From Liolophura sinensis (taxonomy: Eukaryota; Mollusca; Polyplacophora; Chitonida; Chitonidae): DNA of 64,000 nt. Below, piece after piece: positions 32,703 to 44,676 of the stretch (position 1 is the stretch's first letter; each line of letters begins with the position of its first letter). A program made the position numbers and the translations under genes. The stretch covers positions 13,877,335-13,941,334 of the forward strand of contig NC_088297.1 in the NCBI RefSeq assembly GCF_032854445.1, in the 5' to 3' direction. The notes under the pieces are model-generated. The model was not told the DNA's origin. It saw nothing but the letters and a program-made list of their open reading frames with translations, and did not search any database.

Positions 32703-32794
32703 ATTCAGTTTATACTTAAAAAATTTTTCATGACGGGAGCATGGGAAGATACCTTTGTCATTCTTGAACAGACTTACTGGCAGATTAATGGAAA

Positions 32795-33215
32795 GGATCC
32801 CTAAAAATCGATGACGGCATCGCTGAATAGACCACTTGAAACTATGCGTAAATATACTTTCATTCAATTTTTTTGGATTTTTGTGAAGCGTTGAAGGCGT
32901 TCAAACATTTTAATTCTATGGTGGGCTTTATGGACCATACTATTAGCGTTTAGAAACTATGACGTCACAGGGAGTTTTTCCAACTCTTTCTACCCATGAG
33001 TGAAAGGTTACTCACAAAAGATTCACAAAAATTCCCTCCTTCTGGTGAACATTAGGGAAAAACGGTGATGTGACGTCAGAGTTCCTTGATACTTTCAGTA
33101 TGGTTCATAAAGCCCACCATAGCATTCAAATATTTAAATATCTGTCAACGCTCTTAAAAGATCTAAAAAAGAAGAAATGAATAAAAGTATTCCTACGCAT
33201 AGTATTCAATTGTCT
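32795..33215. repeat. Fold-back element with CRE palindromes, family B copy 1
   Basis: The left arm (ACTATGCGTAAATATACTTTC, TTCTATGGTGGGCTTTATGG, ACCATACT, TGACGTCA at 32960) reappears inverted in the right arm (TGACGTCA at 33071, CAGTATGGTTCATAAAGCCC, ACCATAGCATTC, ATTCCTACGCATAGT). The arms are roughly 180 bases or more. The same element occurs at 54590-55075. No coding capacity is seen. Confidence 0.75.
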
Positions 33216-33286
33216 GTATGATGAACCTTACCTCATATTATAGCTTTCTTTTACTTTAAAATTAAATACACCACCAGGACTATCTT

Positions 33287-33410
33287 CGTATGTTTCGCCG
33301 AGCTCTGCCCGTTTTCCTCTCACCGTAATGCTGGCCGACTTCGTATATCAAGAACATTCTTGTGTACGGCGTAACACAAAATTCCAAGAAACAAATAAAT
33401 AAATAAATTT
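33287..33410 (+). repeat. SINE family 1, 3' part
   Basis: CGAGCTCTGCCCGTTTTCC, TCACCGTAATGCTGGCCGAC, TGTGTACGGCGTAACAC and an (AAAT)n tail. The sequence is diverged. Confidence 0.75.
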
Positions 33411-33699
33411 CACATAAATGTGACTTACGAGAAATTCCAGCAATTCAGCTAACACTAAAACGTACCATGAATGGTAACCGTTATAAATAATTTCCAAGAT
33501 AATGTAACGGTGGCCTGTTATAGCGAAAACCGAAACAATTAAGGACGAATTTCTGCCAGTGATATCAGTGCTTTTTCTTTTTAGGTTTCTCTTCAATAAG
33601 GCTGACAAAGGTTTGGTTATACAACTTCGTGAAAGCCGCTGTAAACGGAGCTTTGCATTGGGACTTCTAAATTTAAGGAGTCCAGTGACATTGTGGCAT

Positions 33700-33860
33700 T
33701 AGAGTTCAGCTTAAGCTGGCTTCCATCTCTGGTTGTACGCAGGAAGGTCTTCCAGCAACCTGTGTATGATCGTGGATTTAGTTTCTTCCTACTATAATGC
33801 TGGCCAATGTCGTATAAGAGAAATATTTTTGAGCAGGGCGAAAAAGACCAATCAAAGGAA
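33700..33860 (+). repeat. SINE family 1, head missing
   Basis: AGAGTTCAGCTTAAGCTGGC, AGGAAGGTCTTCCAGCAACC, CTACTATAATGCTGGCC and GTCGTATAAGAGAAATATT. An older copy lying just after the previous one. Confidence 0.75.
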
Positions 33861-34885
33861 TGTGTAAATTAATACATTAGTTAATACAAACATAAGTTAT
33901 AAATAGGCTCCATTAACCGAAATCTATTCACCAAGACCAAGACCAAATATATCTTAAAATGTCTTTAAGAAATATTTATTTCTGTACTAAAATAGGCCTA
34001 TACAATGCATCGCTTATGTACACTGTAGAGAATGTGTATGTCTGTACAGTTTATATACATCATATGTACAAAATATATACATGTAGACAAAAATTTGATA
34101 GGAAACTGCCATTCGAAATCCTAAAAGCTAGCAGTTTGCCACTTTATACATGTATAAATAAAATGATTCCGTCAATCAAGTCCCTATGCACATTATTCCG
34201 TTGTCTATAAAGAAAACAAATTGTGACATACAATAGAATTTGCAAGTTTAATGAAGATAACCTGCATCTGACCGTTACTAATTAATGGATGGAGGTTTTC
34301 TCCGAACATCTTTAGAATTTCTGCAGTCGATTACTAGTCTTTTATTTAACAGATAGATTATAAGCTAAGGTGGCGTGTGGCCAGAGGTGGACGCCTACAT
34401 CCTAGAAGAGTTTTGCCCAGGGGAACTAGCACAGTCTTAATTTCAACATGGCAGAAGTTAACACACATGTTCAGTAAGAAGTCACGTTCTTTACGAAAAC
34501 AAATTATTTAGTTCTCATTCAATATTCACTAAAGACAAGCTGATGGCGGATCGTCGTTTAAATTATCTATAAAACTTGTCATTATAGGCATCTTAATAAT
34601 GATGTGATAAATGGTTTGAGTAAGCAACATGGAACTTGATGTGCCTAGACCGACGTTCATTATTTTTTCTACTTTAATTACAGCTGTATCAAAAAAAAAA
34701 TTGAATTTCATGATGTATTAAACCATTGGCGTCAGAAAACTTAAAAACTCAATATGCCTAGCATTAAAGGCATATTGATAAGAACTTGATAAATGTTTTA
34801 AGTAAGCAAGTGGATTGTGTGCCTACGCCAGTATTACTTCATTTCTACGATAACTGTATAGAAAAATATTGAATTTCATGTCGTC

Positions 34886-37800
34886 TTAAACGACGGGTGT
34901 GACGGCGACCGCCATGCTTTCCATGCTACATTCGTCCGTTCCCCGGCGGATCCGGAAATAGCCCTTTTCTCCCCATTTCTCTCCCCAACTGTTCTTAACA
35001 GTCCAGAATTTTTCCCCAGACGCTTTGTCTTGTCCATAGCCAACGACAAGAACCACGTGGTTAGTGATCTCCCACGGGTTGAAGTGATCCTGGAGTCCCG
35101 TGTGATGGTAGATGCCACCCTGGAAAGAAAACAAACACGATATGATTTGTGCACTCTCATAACATCACACTTAAGAATATAGTCACTTTTAAGACGTTAG
35201 TTTCTGGACAAAAAGGAATTTATTAGTAACGTTTCCTGCTTGAACTAATTTGGATCAAATCTGTGAACAGTGTACTGTTCATGAACTGTTTCAACACCAG
35301 TAAGAATCATTATCCGATACAAAAATGCATGCTGGGTATTGCTGACATGATTTAGATGTAGACACGTCTGTCCAAGATCCAGAGACAAGGCGCTTAAAAC
35401 TCCTGTGGCCACTTGTTCAAAACTGTATTAAAGTTAAGCCAGACCTAAATGTTAACACCAGTCTCAAAGTAAATGAGACTTTAGTCTGGATTAACGTTAA
35501 TACCGGGCTTCCTTCTGAAAACACGTTTGAACAACTGGGCCCAGAGCACCAAATCACATGCCATGTAACGTCATCTGCTTCTTTTTTAATCCTTAAAACT
35601 ACTCGATCAATTTCTGGTTTGCGGTCGCTGTGAGTTCAAGTCCAGGTCATGTGGCTTCCTCTCCGGCCTAACGTGGGAAGATCTGCCAGCAACTTGGGTC
35701 GTGGGTTTGACCCGGTTCTACCCGGTTTCTTCCCACCGTAATGCTGGCCGTATAAGTGAAATATTCTTGAGTACGGCATAAAACAACAATAAAAATGTCT
35801 GGTTACATTCTGTATACATGTTAGACAACTGGGTAAAATATATGATGTCTTTCTTTTATCATGGAAGGCTGGAAAAAGCCAAAGTACGAGAGGCATACTG
35901 TCATACTACACGTTTCACGTAAACAAACGCATCATTTCCAAAAGTAAGTGCCAGCACGGCAGTCTAACGGTAGATACAGTATGTCCTATACTTCGACATT
36001 TACAGGTGAGCGGGTGCCTCTTATGCATTACATGACAGTTTTGGACGCCTTCACTAAAATTCCCCAGATTTTGCCTTACACCCAGAGAGATTTCCTTCTT
36101 ATACACTTTTTAGAGTTTTTAGAAGACATTATAATAATGATGATTTGGTGTAGCATAATTTAAAGGTATATCGACGCCTTTTCTTAGTATATATTCCAAT
36201 AACACATGACTTCTTGTTTGCCTCGTTTCTGCTAAAACCCCAAAATATTTTTTTTTCGAATTTTAGTTTTACAGCATATATTTATCAACAAAGTCACAGT
36301 CAGTTAAAAAACCACATTGTCAGTAAAAAAAACACAGAAAATTATATCTAAACCTGTTTTTACTTATTCTATTTAGAAATGTTTTTTCAACTAAATGTAA
36401 ACAAAGTTTTTTTCTACTTCAATTCTTTTAAATTTCACTAGTGTTCTATCTATTTTAGCAACAAATTAGCTATTCCAACATTAAATACGATGTTTGGCAA
36501 CGTCTGCAACGTCACTGACACCTAAATGGTTTAACAGGTATACCTTGGAATTCAAACATTTGCATTCTTTTTCAGTCGGTCCACACATGAAAGAAAATAG
36601 ATGACGCTGGTTAGTTCTTGTTTTTATTCGTTGGCCATTTCAAAATTTTATTATGAGAGATAAGTACCTATGAGCAACAGCACGGTAATAACTAAAAGAA
36701 CATAACACAACATTTAACTAAGGAAACATATGAGACATCTCCAAGTATATTCGCAATGTACATATCTACCTTGTAACTTTGGAAATCCGAATAAACTTCA
36801 AAGCTGATGGCAACGGGTCCGTTCTTGACAAGTTCCATCCTCATGAGAGGTTCGTTGCAGGCTCCATAGTACCCGCCGATGTAGTAATAGTCTGTCGTGT
36901 AGTGTCGCCGGCACTTCGTCTTCTTACACGGGCTCTCCTTGCCCGTGTACGGAAAACAAGACTCCTCAATCACACCGAAGTCCTCACCGTATTTACCTTT
37001 AAAAGGAAACAATATGTAAATGTATGCATGTTTGGGGTTTTACGTTGTACTTAACAAGTTTTCAGTCATATGACGACGATAAAAGAAAAGATAACACTAG
37101 GTAAAATGTATACATGCCTCGATCAAGTATCCAATATATAAGTATATATAATATAAAGTTTAAAAGTAAACCTTTTTATTTTGTGATGTTGCACAACTGA
37201 GATACTGTATAACCTAAATTGAGCAAAATCGGGCACAATGAGGAAATCAAAATCGCGCACATTTAGAAAATCAGAACTGCCACCATTTTATCCATTTTAA
37301 CCAATCAGGCGCAAGTTATTTCTATAGCCCAAGATCACCGGCCCCACCCAAACCGTGACTTGTCTTTTAGCCATATGGTGTATACGAGTGATGTGACTAC
37401 TGCCATGGCTTCATAAAAAATCCTGATTAAAATCTGATATACAGCGGACAAGTTCGAAATTGTTGTGTCCGTTTAGGTCTGTTTCCAACTCTTTATCGAA
37501 ATAAATGATGTTAAATGATGTTGACTTCACTTTGAAATATGACATACAGCGACTCACTGATTGACCATTTGCTGACACTACAAAGAGAAGCAAATCTTGT
37601 GATTCATCATCATTGAGCAGCAGTGCCCTCTACCTATTTTAGTAACACCATCAACGCATTCATCAGAACTTTCCTGACTATGACATCAAGGAATGAATGA
37701 TTATGGCTTAACGCCACATCGGCAATATTTCAGCCATATCGTGGCGAACAAGGAACTATCAACTAAAATGACGGCCCAAAGAAACTTTACAAAGAGTTCA

Positions 37801-40800
37801 AATCAATTTATTTTGCCAAAGCAAAAAACAGGATGACTGAAATTTAATATATTGAAAAGACCAATGCCTAAAGATATTGAAAGTCTTGAGTAAGAACGGA
37901 CAAAGTAGCCCTCAAATCATTTTACAAGTGAACAAACAGAGCAGGGGTAGAAAAATAGCCATTCAATCTTGGTTAACAATGGGCAGAGTATACAAAAAGT
38001 TGATTATTTTTAAAATCAGTCAATATCAAAACCAATTAATATCGCGTGTGGCCACCCCTTGCTTCAATGCATGCAAAAACTCTCCGACGCATAGAAAAAG
38101 TCAAGTGTCTGATGACGTGGGATTCGTTGCCATTCATCTTGGAGAGCGAACGCCAGTTCTTGTCGGTGGGCTGCAAGGGGTGGCCGTTGTCTTACTCGAA
38201 GACCCATGATATCCCAAAGGTGTTTTATGGGGGAGATATCTGGGGAACGTGCAGGCCACGGCAAGACGTTGACGTCGTTGGCGTCCAGGAAGTTCTGCAC
38301 AACTCGAGCTGTATGGGGTCTGGCGTTGTCATGCTGGTACAGGACACCACATGAACTGCTGTTGAAAGAATGGCAGGAAAACAGGACGTAGAATTTCATC
38401 CACATAACGTGAGCTGTTAGGTTCCCGGAGATGATGACCAGTGGTGTCCGTTCCTCTCCACAAATCCCACCCCACACCGTCACGCTGCCGTCACCAAACG
38501 GTACCATCTACTGGACGCATGATGCAGCCATTCGTTCGCCTCTTCGATGGTAAACTCGCTGTCTTCCATTGGCTCGGAACAGGCCCTAATTCCGTGAGCC
38601 ATGAGTCTCCTGTCTGTCTGTAACGTTGCATCAAGTTTGACACAGTTACACGAGAGGAGCCGAAGGTCCTTGCAATGTGGGAATGGCTGGCTCCCATGGA
38701 TAACATACCCAGGGCCCTTTCCCGTTGTTCTGGAGTCAATCGAGGCATTATTTTGATGGTTTTTAGTCAGTGTGCAAGTCCAGCACACTGTAACGTTTTT
38801 ATACACTTATTACTTGTGCAGTTGCGGCCATCCATGGGTCACGTGATTTTTCAACTTTCTTCGTTGTCTCAAAAGGTTGTCTCGTGTGGGCGTATATGAC
38901 GCTTGTCGCACATGGGAATATGCTTCGTACAATGTTTTCCTACAATATTTTGGTACTAATTTGCTGTAAATGCTGGTTAGATTTAACTCACGGAGTCGTA
39001 AAGTTTCGTTTGCCCGTCAGTTTATATGCTTTGTTAGTCTGATTGGTGTTTTACGCCGTGCTCAAAAATATTTCATATACGAGAGTGGCCAGCATTATGG
39101 TGAAATATAACCAGGCAGAGCTTGGAGGGAACCCATGACCATTCGGGGGTTATTGGCAGACATTCCCTAGTACAACTGGACGTATAGTGTATGTCAAACT
39201 CCACGGATATTTTTCCTGAACATGAAGTCCTAACTTTCATTTTACCATGATGGACTTGCACAACTCAGTTTTAAAGTTTTAAAGTTCAGAATAGGTCTGA
39301 CTTAAGTCTTGAACAGCTTCGTCGTCCTGGGGCCAGGAAGATGAGAATCTTAGATTTAGTCAGATTTTAAAATCGGAATGTCTCTAGGACAATTTTACCC
39401 CTATTTTTCTATCTCTCCCATGTTAACTTCGCTAGAATAGTATGTCTCAAAGACAATGATACAAGCCCATAGCCAAACCTATGAACGAAGTAGATGTATG
39501 TTAGCTATATGTCAAAGTAACCGTTCAGGGGACATATTTATCACAGTCTTAAGACTACATTTAAAATGACGTTTAAAATGTGTACAATGGTTCTTTAATA
39601 CAATACAATGTACCAATCACAATTTGAATTCCTTCTTGTTCTGACGTTGGCTTTTGAAAGCAATTGCATTTTATGATCTTACGTTGCTTAATAAACACGA
39701 ACCCTGGTCTTACCAGCAATTAGATAGGGGAACCCTCCTTCACAGGCTTGGGCGTACTCGGAACAGCTGACCGCATCCTGAGTGGAAAACACCGGTTGGC
39801 GGGAATTGTTCGTCAAAATTCGGGTCCTAGCTTCCAGCATCGCCATGGATCCGAAGGCGTAGCAGCTTCCGCAGCTCTGCTGGTTACGCACTGGTGAAAC
39901 GTAATTGACGCCGTTGACGTCGCGCCAGTCAAACTCATCCGGGAGTTGTCCAGAAACTGCAAGAAGGAAGAAAAGACATCTCTCACAGCACAACTGTCAC
40001 CAAATGGCACTGTATGATGACTTTCAGTTGTATTAAGAAAAACTGACTGTTATTTAATGCCATACCTAGATCACTTACAAAGATGGAGGTCAGTTTCATA
40101 AGTGGATGATACCGCAGTGCCCCGCGGAAAACCAATGACCTTTACAGACGAACTTTTCCGAACGACTGTCGCCGACTGCTTATTGTCACCAAGGCCCTAT
40201 ATAAGCAAAGAGAGCCAACCACGAATTCCCTGTTGAAAGCCGGGTTTAATTCCGCACTTCGTGTTACTCCAGTATACTGGGCAGTAATGTTCACACACAG
40301 CACCATGAACAGTACTGCGTAGTAATACAGTGCAGCCCCTGTACGGTACTTTATACCTTATGGAACTGCGTGTAAAGCGCACGAACAGAACTGCCAGGTA
40401 ACCGTGTCGTACTGTGCAGCTGCTGTACGGTACGTTATACCCTGTGAAGCTGCATGTAAAACACACAAACAATACTGCATGAACTGCATCTCATTTCTAC
40501 TTACTCTCCTCTTGATATTTAGTGATGGGGGCGGGCCTTGGGTAGGCTCTGGCCGACCGCCTTCCACCTCCTCGCTGATGAAGATCTCTCAGTGACATAC
40601 CCTCGTACCCCGCATACCTTCCCGCCACCCAGGACGTCTGAACGACGTTAATAGCTGAAAGTCACATATTAGTAAATTTATTTACTTGATTGGTGTTTTA
40701 CGCCGTTTTCAAGAATATTTCACTTATATCACGGCGGCCAGCATTAAGGTGGGGGGAAACCGGACAAAGCCCGGGAGAAACCTACGACCATCCGTATGTT

Positions 40801-43800
40801 GTTGGCAGAGCTTCTCACGCCCCAAGAAAACTTTCTTTTACTAAACGTCCTGTCCTGAGCATTTTCTAAAATTGCTGAATCTGTCCATGACATACCGGAG
40901 AAAAGTATTTAAATCTATAAAATCTTTTTTGTCTGCAATGTATAAGGAAAAGAAGTGAAGAAAGAAGGGAAATGAAGAAGGAAGAGAAATAAAGAAAGAA
41001 TAGACATGAAGTTGGAACAAGCGTTACCTTTCAAATATAAGACTGAATGTTTTGAGCTCGTTTCCTTCTAGTTTAACCAATAGCAAATTGCAGAACATAT
41101 TCAATTTTTTTTTATTTTCGCTTCTTCAAAACAAACAAGTTACAAGTTACCACAGACACAGCAATTCTCACCTTCAATGAACTTTGCGTTGTGTTTATAC
41201 TTCCTCTCGGAATCAAACACTTGGTTTGGCTTGGTGTAGGGGACGTGATGCTTAGGCGTGAACGTGGCTTGCTGTTTAACGCCATTGTAGCATGCCCAGT
41301 TCTTCTCATTAATATCGTGGACCCAACCTGGGAAAGTCTCCTCACAATAGTCGATGATCTTTCCTGAGTCATTCTTGTAGGCCGAAAAGGCAAAGAATTT
41401 TTTGTCGTTGATGACAACCTCAAAACCTTGGTTGTAGATTAACGTCCAGAATCCTGCGGTAAATAGAAATTAAGTAAGTAGAAATTTACCAACAATTCTT
41501 CAAAGAGAGTAAGACAGTGCACATACAGATAATAGATTTATTTATTATATTTATTTATTTGATTGGTGTTTTACGCGGTACTCAAGAATATATCACTTAT
41601 ACGATGGCGGCCAGCATTATGGTGGGAGGAAACCGGGCAGAGGCCGGGGGAAACCCACGACCATCCGCAGTTTGCTGGCAGACCTTCCCACTTACGGCCG
41701 GAGAGGACTTGTGAGACTTGAACTCACAGCGATCGCATTGGTATGAGACTCCTGGGTCATTACGCTGTGCTAGCGCGCTAACCTACTGAGCCACGGAGGC
41801 CCCCAGATAATAGAAAGAAAGACTGTAGCTAATCGTAGACAAATTATTGCTTGATTTATTTATAGTGCGTGGTTATGAACCTCTAAACAATGCCGTCGCT
41901 GTAAGTTCAAGTCCAGCTCATGTGTCTGTGGTAACTTGTAACTCTCTCCGGCCGCACATGGGAAGGTCTTGCAGCAACCTGCGGATGGCCGTGGGTTTCC
42001 TCCCGCTATAATGCTGAACAACATCATTAAAGTGAAATATTCTTGAGTACGTCGTAAAACACCAATCAAATAAATAAATAAATAAATAAATATTCACAGT
42101 GCCAATCATAGCAGTTTCTTCGCGCTGTCAAAACTGTACCCCCGAATAAAAATCAATCAAATGTAACCGAGTTGTGCTTATTATATAATTTGTCAGGTGA
42201 CCGTTTCTGAAGTTTTTGTTGTTGCTGATGTTTTTTTCTTACCTCTCTGACCCTGGTTGTCGTATGCTACATCAGGGAACTCCAAAATGACGTCATAGGT
42301 GGATACAGGTGTAAAAGGTTTGCTGCAGTCCACTGTATTGTCATTTCCTCTCTGAAATAAAAATCCTTCATACCAACTTCACTGAGCTTGGTAACTTTGA
42401 GTAAATATATCCCAGAAAAAGAAAATCTATTTACAAGTCCTTAAACTCCTAGTATGAAGCTACGGTGATCTGATGGCACAGCTAGGGTATCAGTGACTCA
42501 GTTATCTAAAGCGTCATTCTCACCGAGGCTGATCTACCTCGGAACAAGGAGTTAATACGCTCAAATCCAGCTCCGGCCGCATTACTGATTTATTGATTTA
42601 TTTATTTACCTGATTGTTGTTTGACACCATACTCAAGAATGTCCCTCATTCACTTTCAATTCAAATATGCATGGCGGTCAGTTTTATGGGTGGAGGAGAC
42701 CAAAGTGCCCTGGGGTAAACCATCTATAGTTAAAGCCGCGTCGTAAGACGGCTCACAGGCGGACGTGGTCACTGTATATGATACAGCATGATTTCCGTTA
42801 AATACTCAGTTGGGAGCAAACCATCAGTCCAGTTATACTGACAAACTTTTGCAAAATATGACGCTGCATAAATAGACTGAACAATGACAGTATTATTTCA
42901 AAGTGCTGCAAGTTGCCTCCGTGGTTAGCGTGCCAGCGTGGTTCAACGACCCAGAAGCCTCTCGCCAATTCAATTCACAGGGTACGTGGATAGGTCTGCC
43001 AGCCACTTGCAGATGGCCGTGGGTTTCCCACGGGATCTGCCCGGTTTCCTTACACCATAACGTTGGCTGCCGTCGTATGAGTTAACTATAATCTTGAGTA
43101 CGGCGTAAAAAACCAATCAAAAAAAATTAATCCATGTACTTGCTACATATTCTAACAGTGGATGTGAACAAAATGTAGGAACAGGTAGGTTTAAAACGTT
43201 TGGCAACCCGTGGATTAATTTCTTTCCCAAAGGTCATAAACATATTGATGCCGATCAATCTGTTTGTTTGTTGACTGGGGCCCGGTTAGCGTTCAGCAAT
43301 ATTTCAACTGAAAGTCATACCGAAAGACAGACACAGTCACACTGTCCTGACAACGGACCGAACTGCATCCAGTCCATTCCTCTTATACAGATTCGAAAAA
43401 GTTGCAGTTACCAAAATTACCTATGTCGATCTTATAGTTACATGTGTAGGTAGACTCGACATAGGGTTGAACCAGGGATCTCATTACCTCTTGCGAAAAC
43501 AAATGTTCTAGAAAGGCCGATGGTTCGGTAGATAGGCGTTTTATGCCTTGTCATGTACGCCTTATTTCTACTGACATAAATGGTTTACTGCCTGCATGCA
43601 GGAATAGGCGCGCCCGTGTTGGAAAAACAGGTCCAAAAAATACATTCATTTATTTGATTAGTGCTTCATACTCAAGAAAGGTTTACATATACGATGGCCG
43701 ACATCGTTGTGGTGGGAGGAAACCGGACAGAGCCCGGGGACCCACAGACTGATAGAGCTCAGTAAGGCAATATCGTCATTAGCCCCGAAAGACGACGGAG

Positions 43801-44147
43801 CGGCGTTTGCAGAAAGCAGGTCTTTAGGTTGGTGTCTTTTATTTGCACGAGATATGTTCGATAACAAAGAGAATCGGCCTGGACCTTCGTTGAGTACGAA
43901 ATTAATACTGTTAGCCTCCGACGACGTAAGGCCAGTACAGTAAAAGAAGTTAGAGTCTTTCGGGGCTACATCGTCATCAATGTTAAAATGCAATTTGTTG
44001 TAGTAATGTACGACTTACTGGTCCTATAAGAAACTTCCATGTCCCCTTGATGTCTTCGTACGTACAGTTGGCAGGAGTATCGGCTGTCGACAGTTGTACA
44101 TACTGGAGAACACCCAGGATAACAAGAAAGACTGTTGACACCGCCAT
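34886..44147 (-). CDS. CTSC: Cathepsin C (dipeptidyl peptidase I)
   Basis: Lysosomal papain-family (C1A) exopeptidase that removes N-terminal dipeptides and activates other granule proteases. Seven exons in transcription order: 44147-44019, 42351-42243, 41453-41172, 40654-40505, 39956-39714, 36996-36770 and 35119-34886, giving 457 residues (human about 463) and a TAA stop. Every junction is GT-AG and in frame. Residues 1-22 are a signal peptide. Cleavage after STA would expose Asp23 of [10 protein letters not shown], the start of the exclusion domain; in the human enzyme this Asp binds the substrate N-terminus and sets dipeptidase specificity. Exons 2-3 complete the exclusion domain ([24 protein letters not shown]). 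Exon 4 is the propeptide. The mature heavy chain starts near [10 protein letters not shown]. Catalytic Cys255 lies in SCGSCYAF, His401 in [11 protein letters not shown] and Asn423 in VKNSWG. The protein ends [18 protein letters not shown], as in the family. No broken residue was found. The introns are rich in SINEs. Confidence 0.97.
35623..35793 (+). repeat. SINE family 1, B box to tail
   Basis: GTCGCTGTGAGTTCAAGTCC, GGCTTCCTCTCCGGCC, GTGGGAAGATCTGCCAGC, CCCACCGTAATGCTGGCC and CTTGAGTACGGCATAAAAC. It lies in cathepsin C intron 6, antisense to the gene. Confidence 0.88.
37376..37500 (+). repeat. Unclassified interspersed repeat, copy 2
   Basis: It shares CATGGC(C/T)TC, GATTAAAA and GT(T/C)(T/C)AGGTCTGTT with 29770-29890. 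It lies in cathepsin C intron 5. Confidence 0.4.
37693..37750 (-). repeat. SINE family 2 tail
   Basis: GAATGAATGATTATGGC, TTAACGCCACATCGGCAAT and ATTTCAGCCATATCGTGG are the reverse complement of the tail at 12385-12462, and better preserved. It lies just outside the left end of the Tc1-like element. Confidence 0.75.
37764..39024 (-). mobile_element. Tc1-like DNA transposon with both ends, internal deletions
   Basis: It is bounded by TA and by matching inverted ends: AAATGACGGCCCAAAGAAAC on the left, and the reverse complement of CGAAACTTTACGACTCCG-type sequence on the right. The transposase runs on the minus strand from an ATG at 38748 ([20 protein letters not shown], then [20 protein letters not shown]). 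It then jumps into the DDE region through two internal deletions. The C-terminal part (38507-38064) keeps [26 protein letters not shown] and [14 protein letters not shown], so the second and third catalytic positions can still be seen. The frame is not intact. It sits in cathepsin C intron 5 on the sense strand of that gene. Confidence 0.88.
39035..39180 (-). repeat. SINE family 1, 3' half
   Basis: TGATTGGTGTTTTACGCCG, CTCAAAAATATTTCATATACG and GGCCAGCATTATGGTGAA are followed by the GGGAACCCATGACC block. It directly abuts the right end of the Tc1-like element, in cathepsin C intron 5. Confidence 0.85.
40675..40825 (-). repeat. SINE family 1, 3' half
   Basis: TTGATTGGTGTTTTACGCCG, TCAAGAATATTTCACTTATA, CACGGCGGCCAGCATTAAGG and AAACCTACGACCATCCG. 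It starts about 20 bases upstream of cathepsin C exon 4 in transcript terms, so it is very close to that exon's acceptor. Confidence 0.88.
41534..41804 (-). repeat. SINE family 1, full length
   Basis: From its tail (TTGATTGGTGTTTTACGCGG) to the head (reverse complement GGCCTCCGTGGCTCAGTAGG) it is nearly complete, with the B-box region TTGAACTCACAGCGATCGC on the plus strand. It lies in cathepsin C intron 2 on the gene's sense strand, and faces the next SINE head to head across about 75 bases. Confidence 0.93.
41880..42095 (+). repeat. SINE family 1, inverted partner
   Basis: GTCGCTGTAAGTTCAAGTCC, TCCGGCCGCACATGGGAAGG, GCAGCAACCTGCGGATGG, TTGAGTACGTCGTAAAACAC and five AAAT repeats. It is inverted relative to the copy at 41534-41804 and lies between it and exon 2 of cathepsin C. 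Confidence 0.9.
42585..42722 (-). repeat. SINE family 1, diverged 3' half
   Basis: TTATTTACCTGATTGTTGTT, CATACTCAAGAATGTCC and GCATGGCGGTCAGTTTTATG. It lies in cathepsin C intron 1, upstream of exon 2, with a short insertion in the middle. Confidence 0.75.
42911..43128 (+). repeat. SINE family 1, nearly full length
   Basis: TTGCCTCCGTGGTTAGCGTG head, AGAAGCCTCTCGCC, AGGTCTGCCAGCCACTTGC, CCCGGTTTCCTTACACC and CTTGAGTACGGCGTAAAAA with an oligo-A tail. The B box is damaged. It lies in cathepsin C intron 1. Confidence 0.88.
43648..43745 (-). repeat. SINE family 1, 3' part
   Basis: TTATTTGATTAGTGCTTC, ACTCAAGAAAGG, ACGATGGCCGACATCGTTG and GGAGGAAACCGGACAGAGCC. It lies in cathepsin C intron 1. 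Confidence 0.8.
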
Positions 44148-44676
44148 GGTTCACTCGAAATCTGAGCTCACCTCAATAAACCTCGTGAGTCGGCGTGGCC
44201 ATGGTGGACATGTCACATGACTGTCATGTGCCCGTTTATCAAGGGGAGATAACTCTACAGAGCTAGAGGAACTCGCACCTTACTGAGACTCGATTCAGCT
44301 GTGTTATGACATGTACATGTATCGTTCTTCTCAGTTAGCAAGCCACACACATAGTATGTGATGCTGGTTTTCTGTATATAGTCTTATCGACACTAAGTAC
44401 CTAGTACAAGCCTAGTGTATGTGTCTACATGCTCCATGTACTTCCACACGTAGGCCTCCAGTTCAGTGATAGACTAGGTATTCAGTTTTTAAGATCTGTA
44501 TCACTTTGTTGTCTGGTTGTTCTCTTTGCACCGTGTGATTATATAGGCCTTTAAATAAATACCAATCGAATACATGAAATGTACCAATCATTGAAATCGA
44601 ATGTTCGAACTCAGATCGATTATTAAAATGCAGATCTTGAATGCGTTATGGACTCTGGCTGCACGAGACATGCATA

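Noticed and set aside
43658..43993. Minus-strand ORF of about 110 codons in cathepsin C intron 1
   Set aside because: Both strands are open over the same stretch, part is SINE, and including it as an exon would break the cathepsin C family alignment. It could be a transposon scrap, but I cannot name it.
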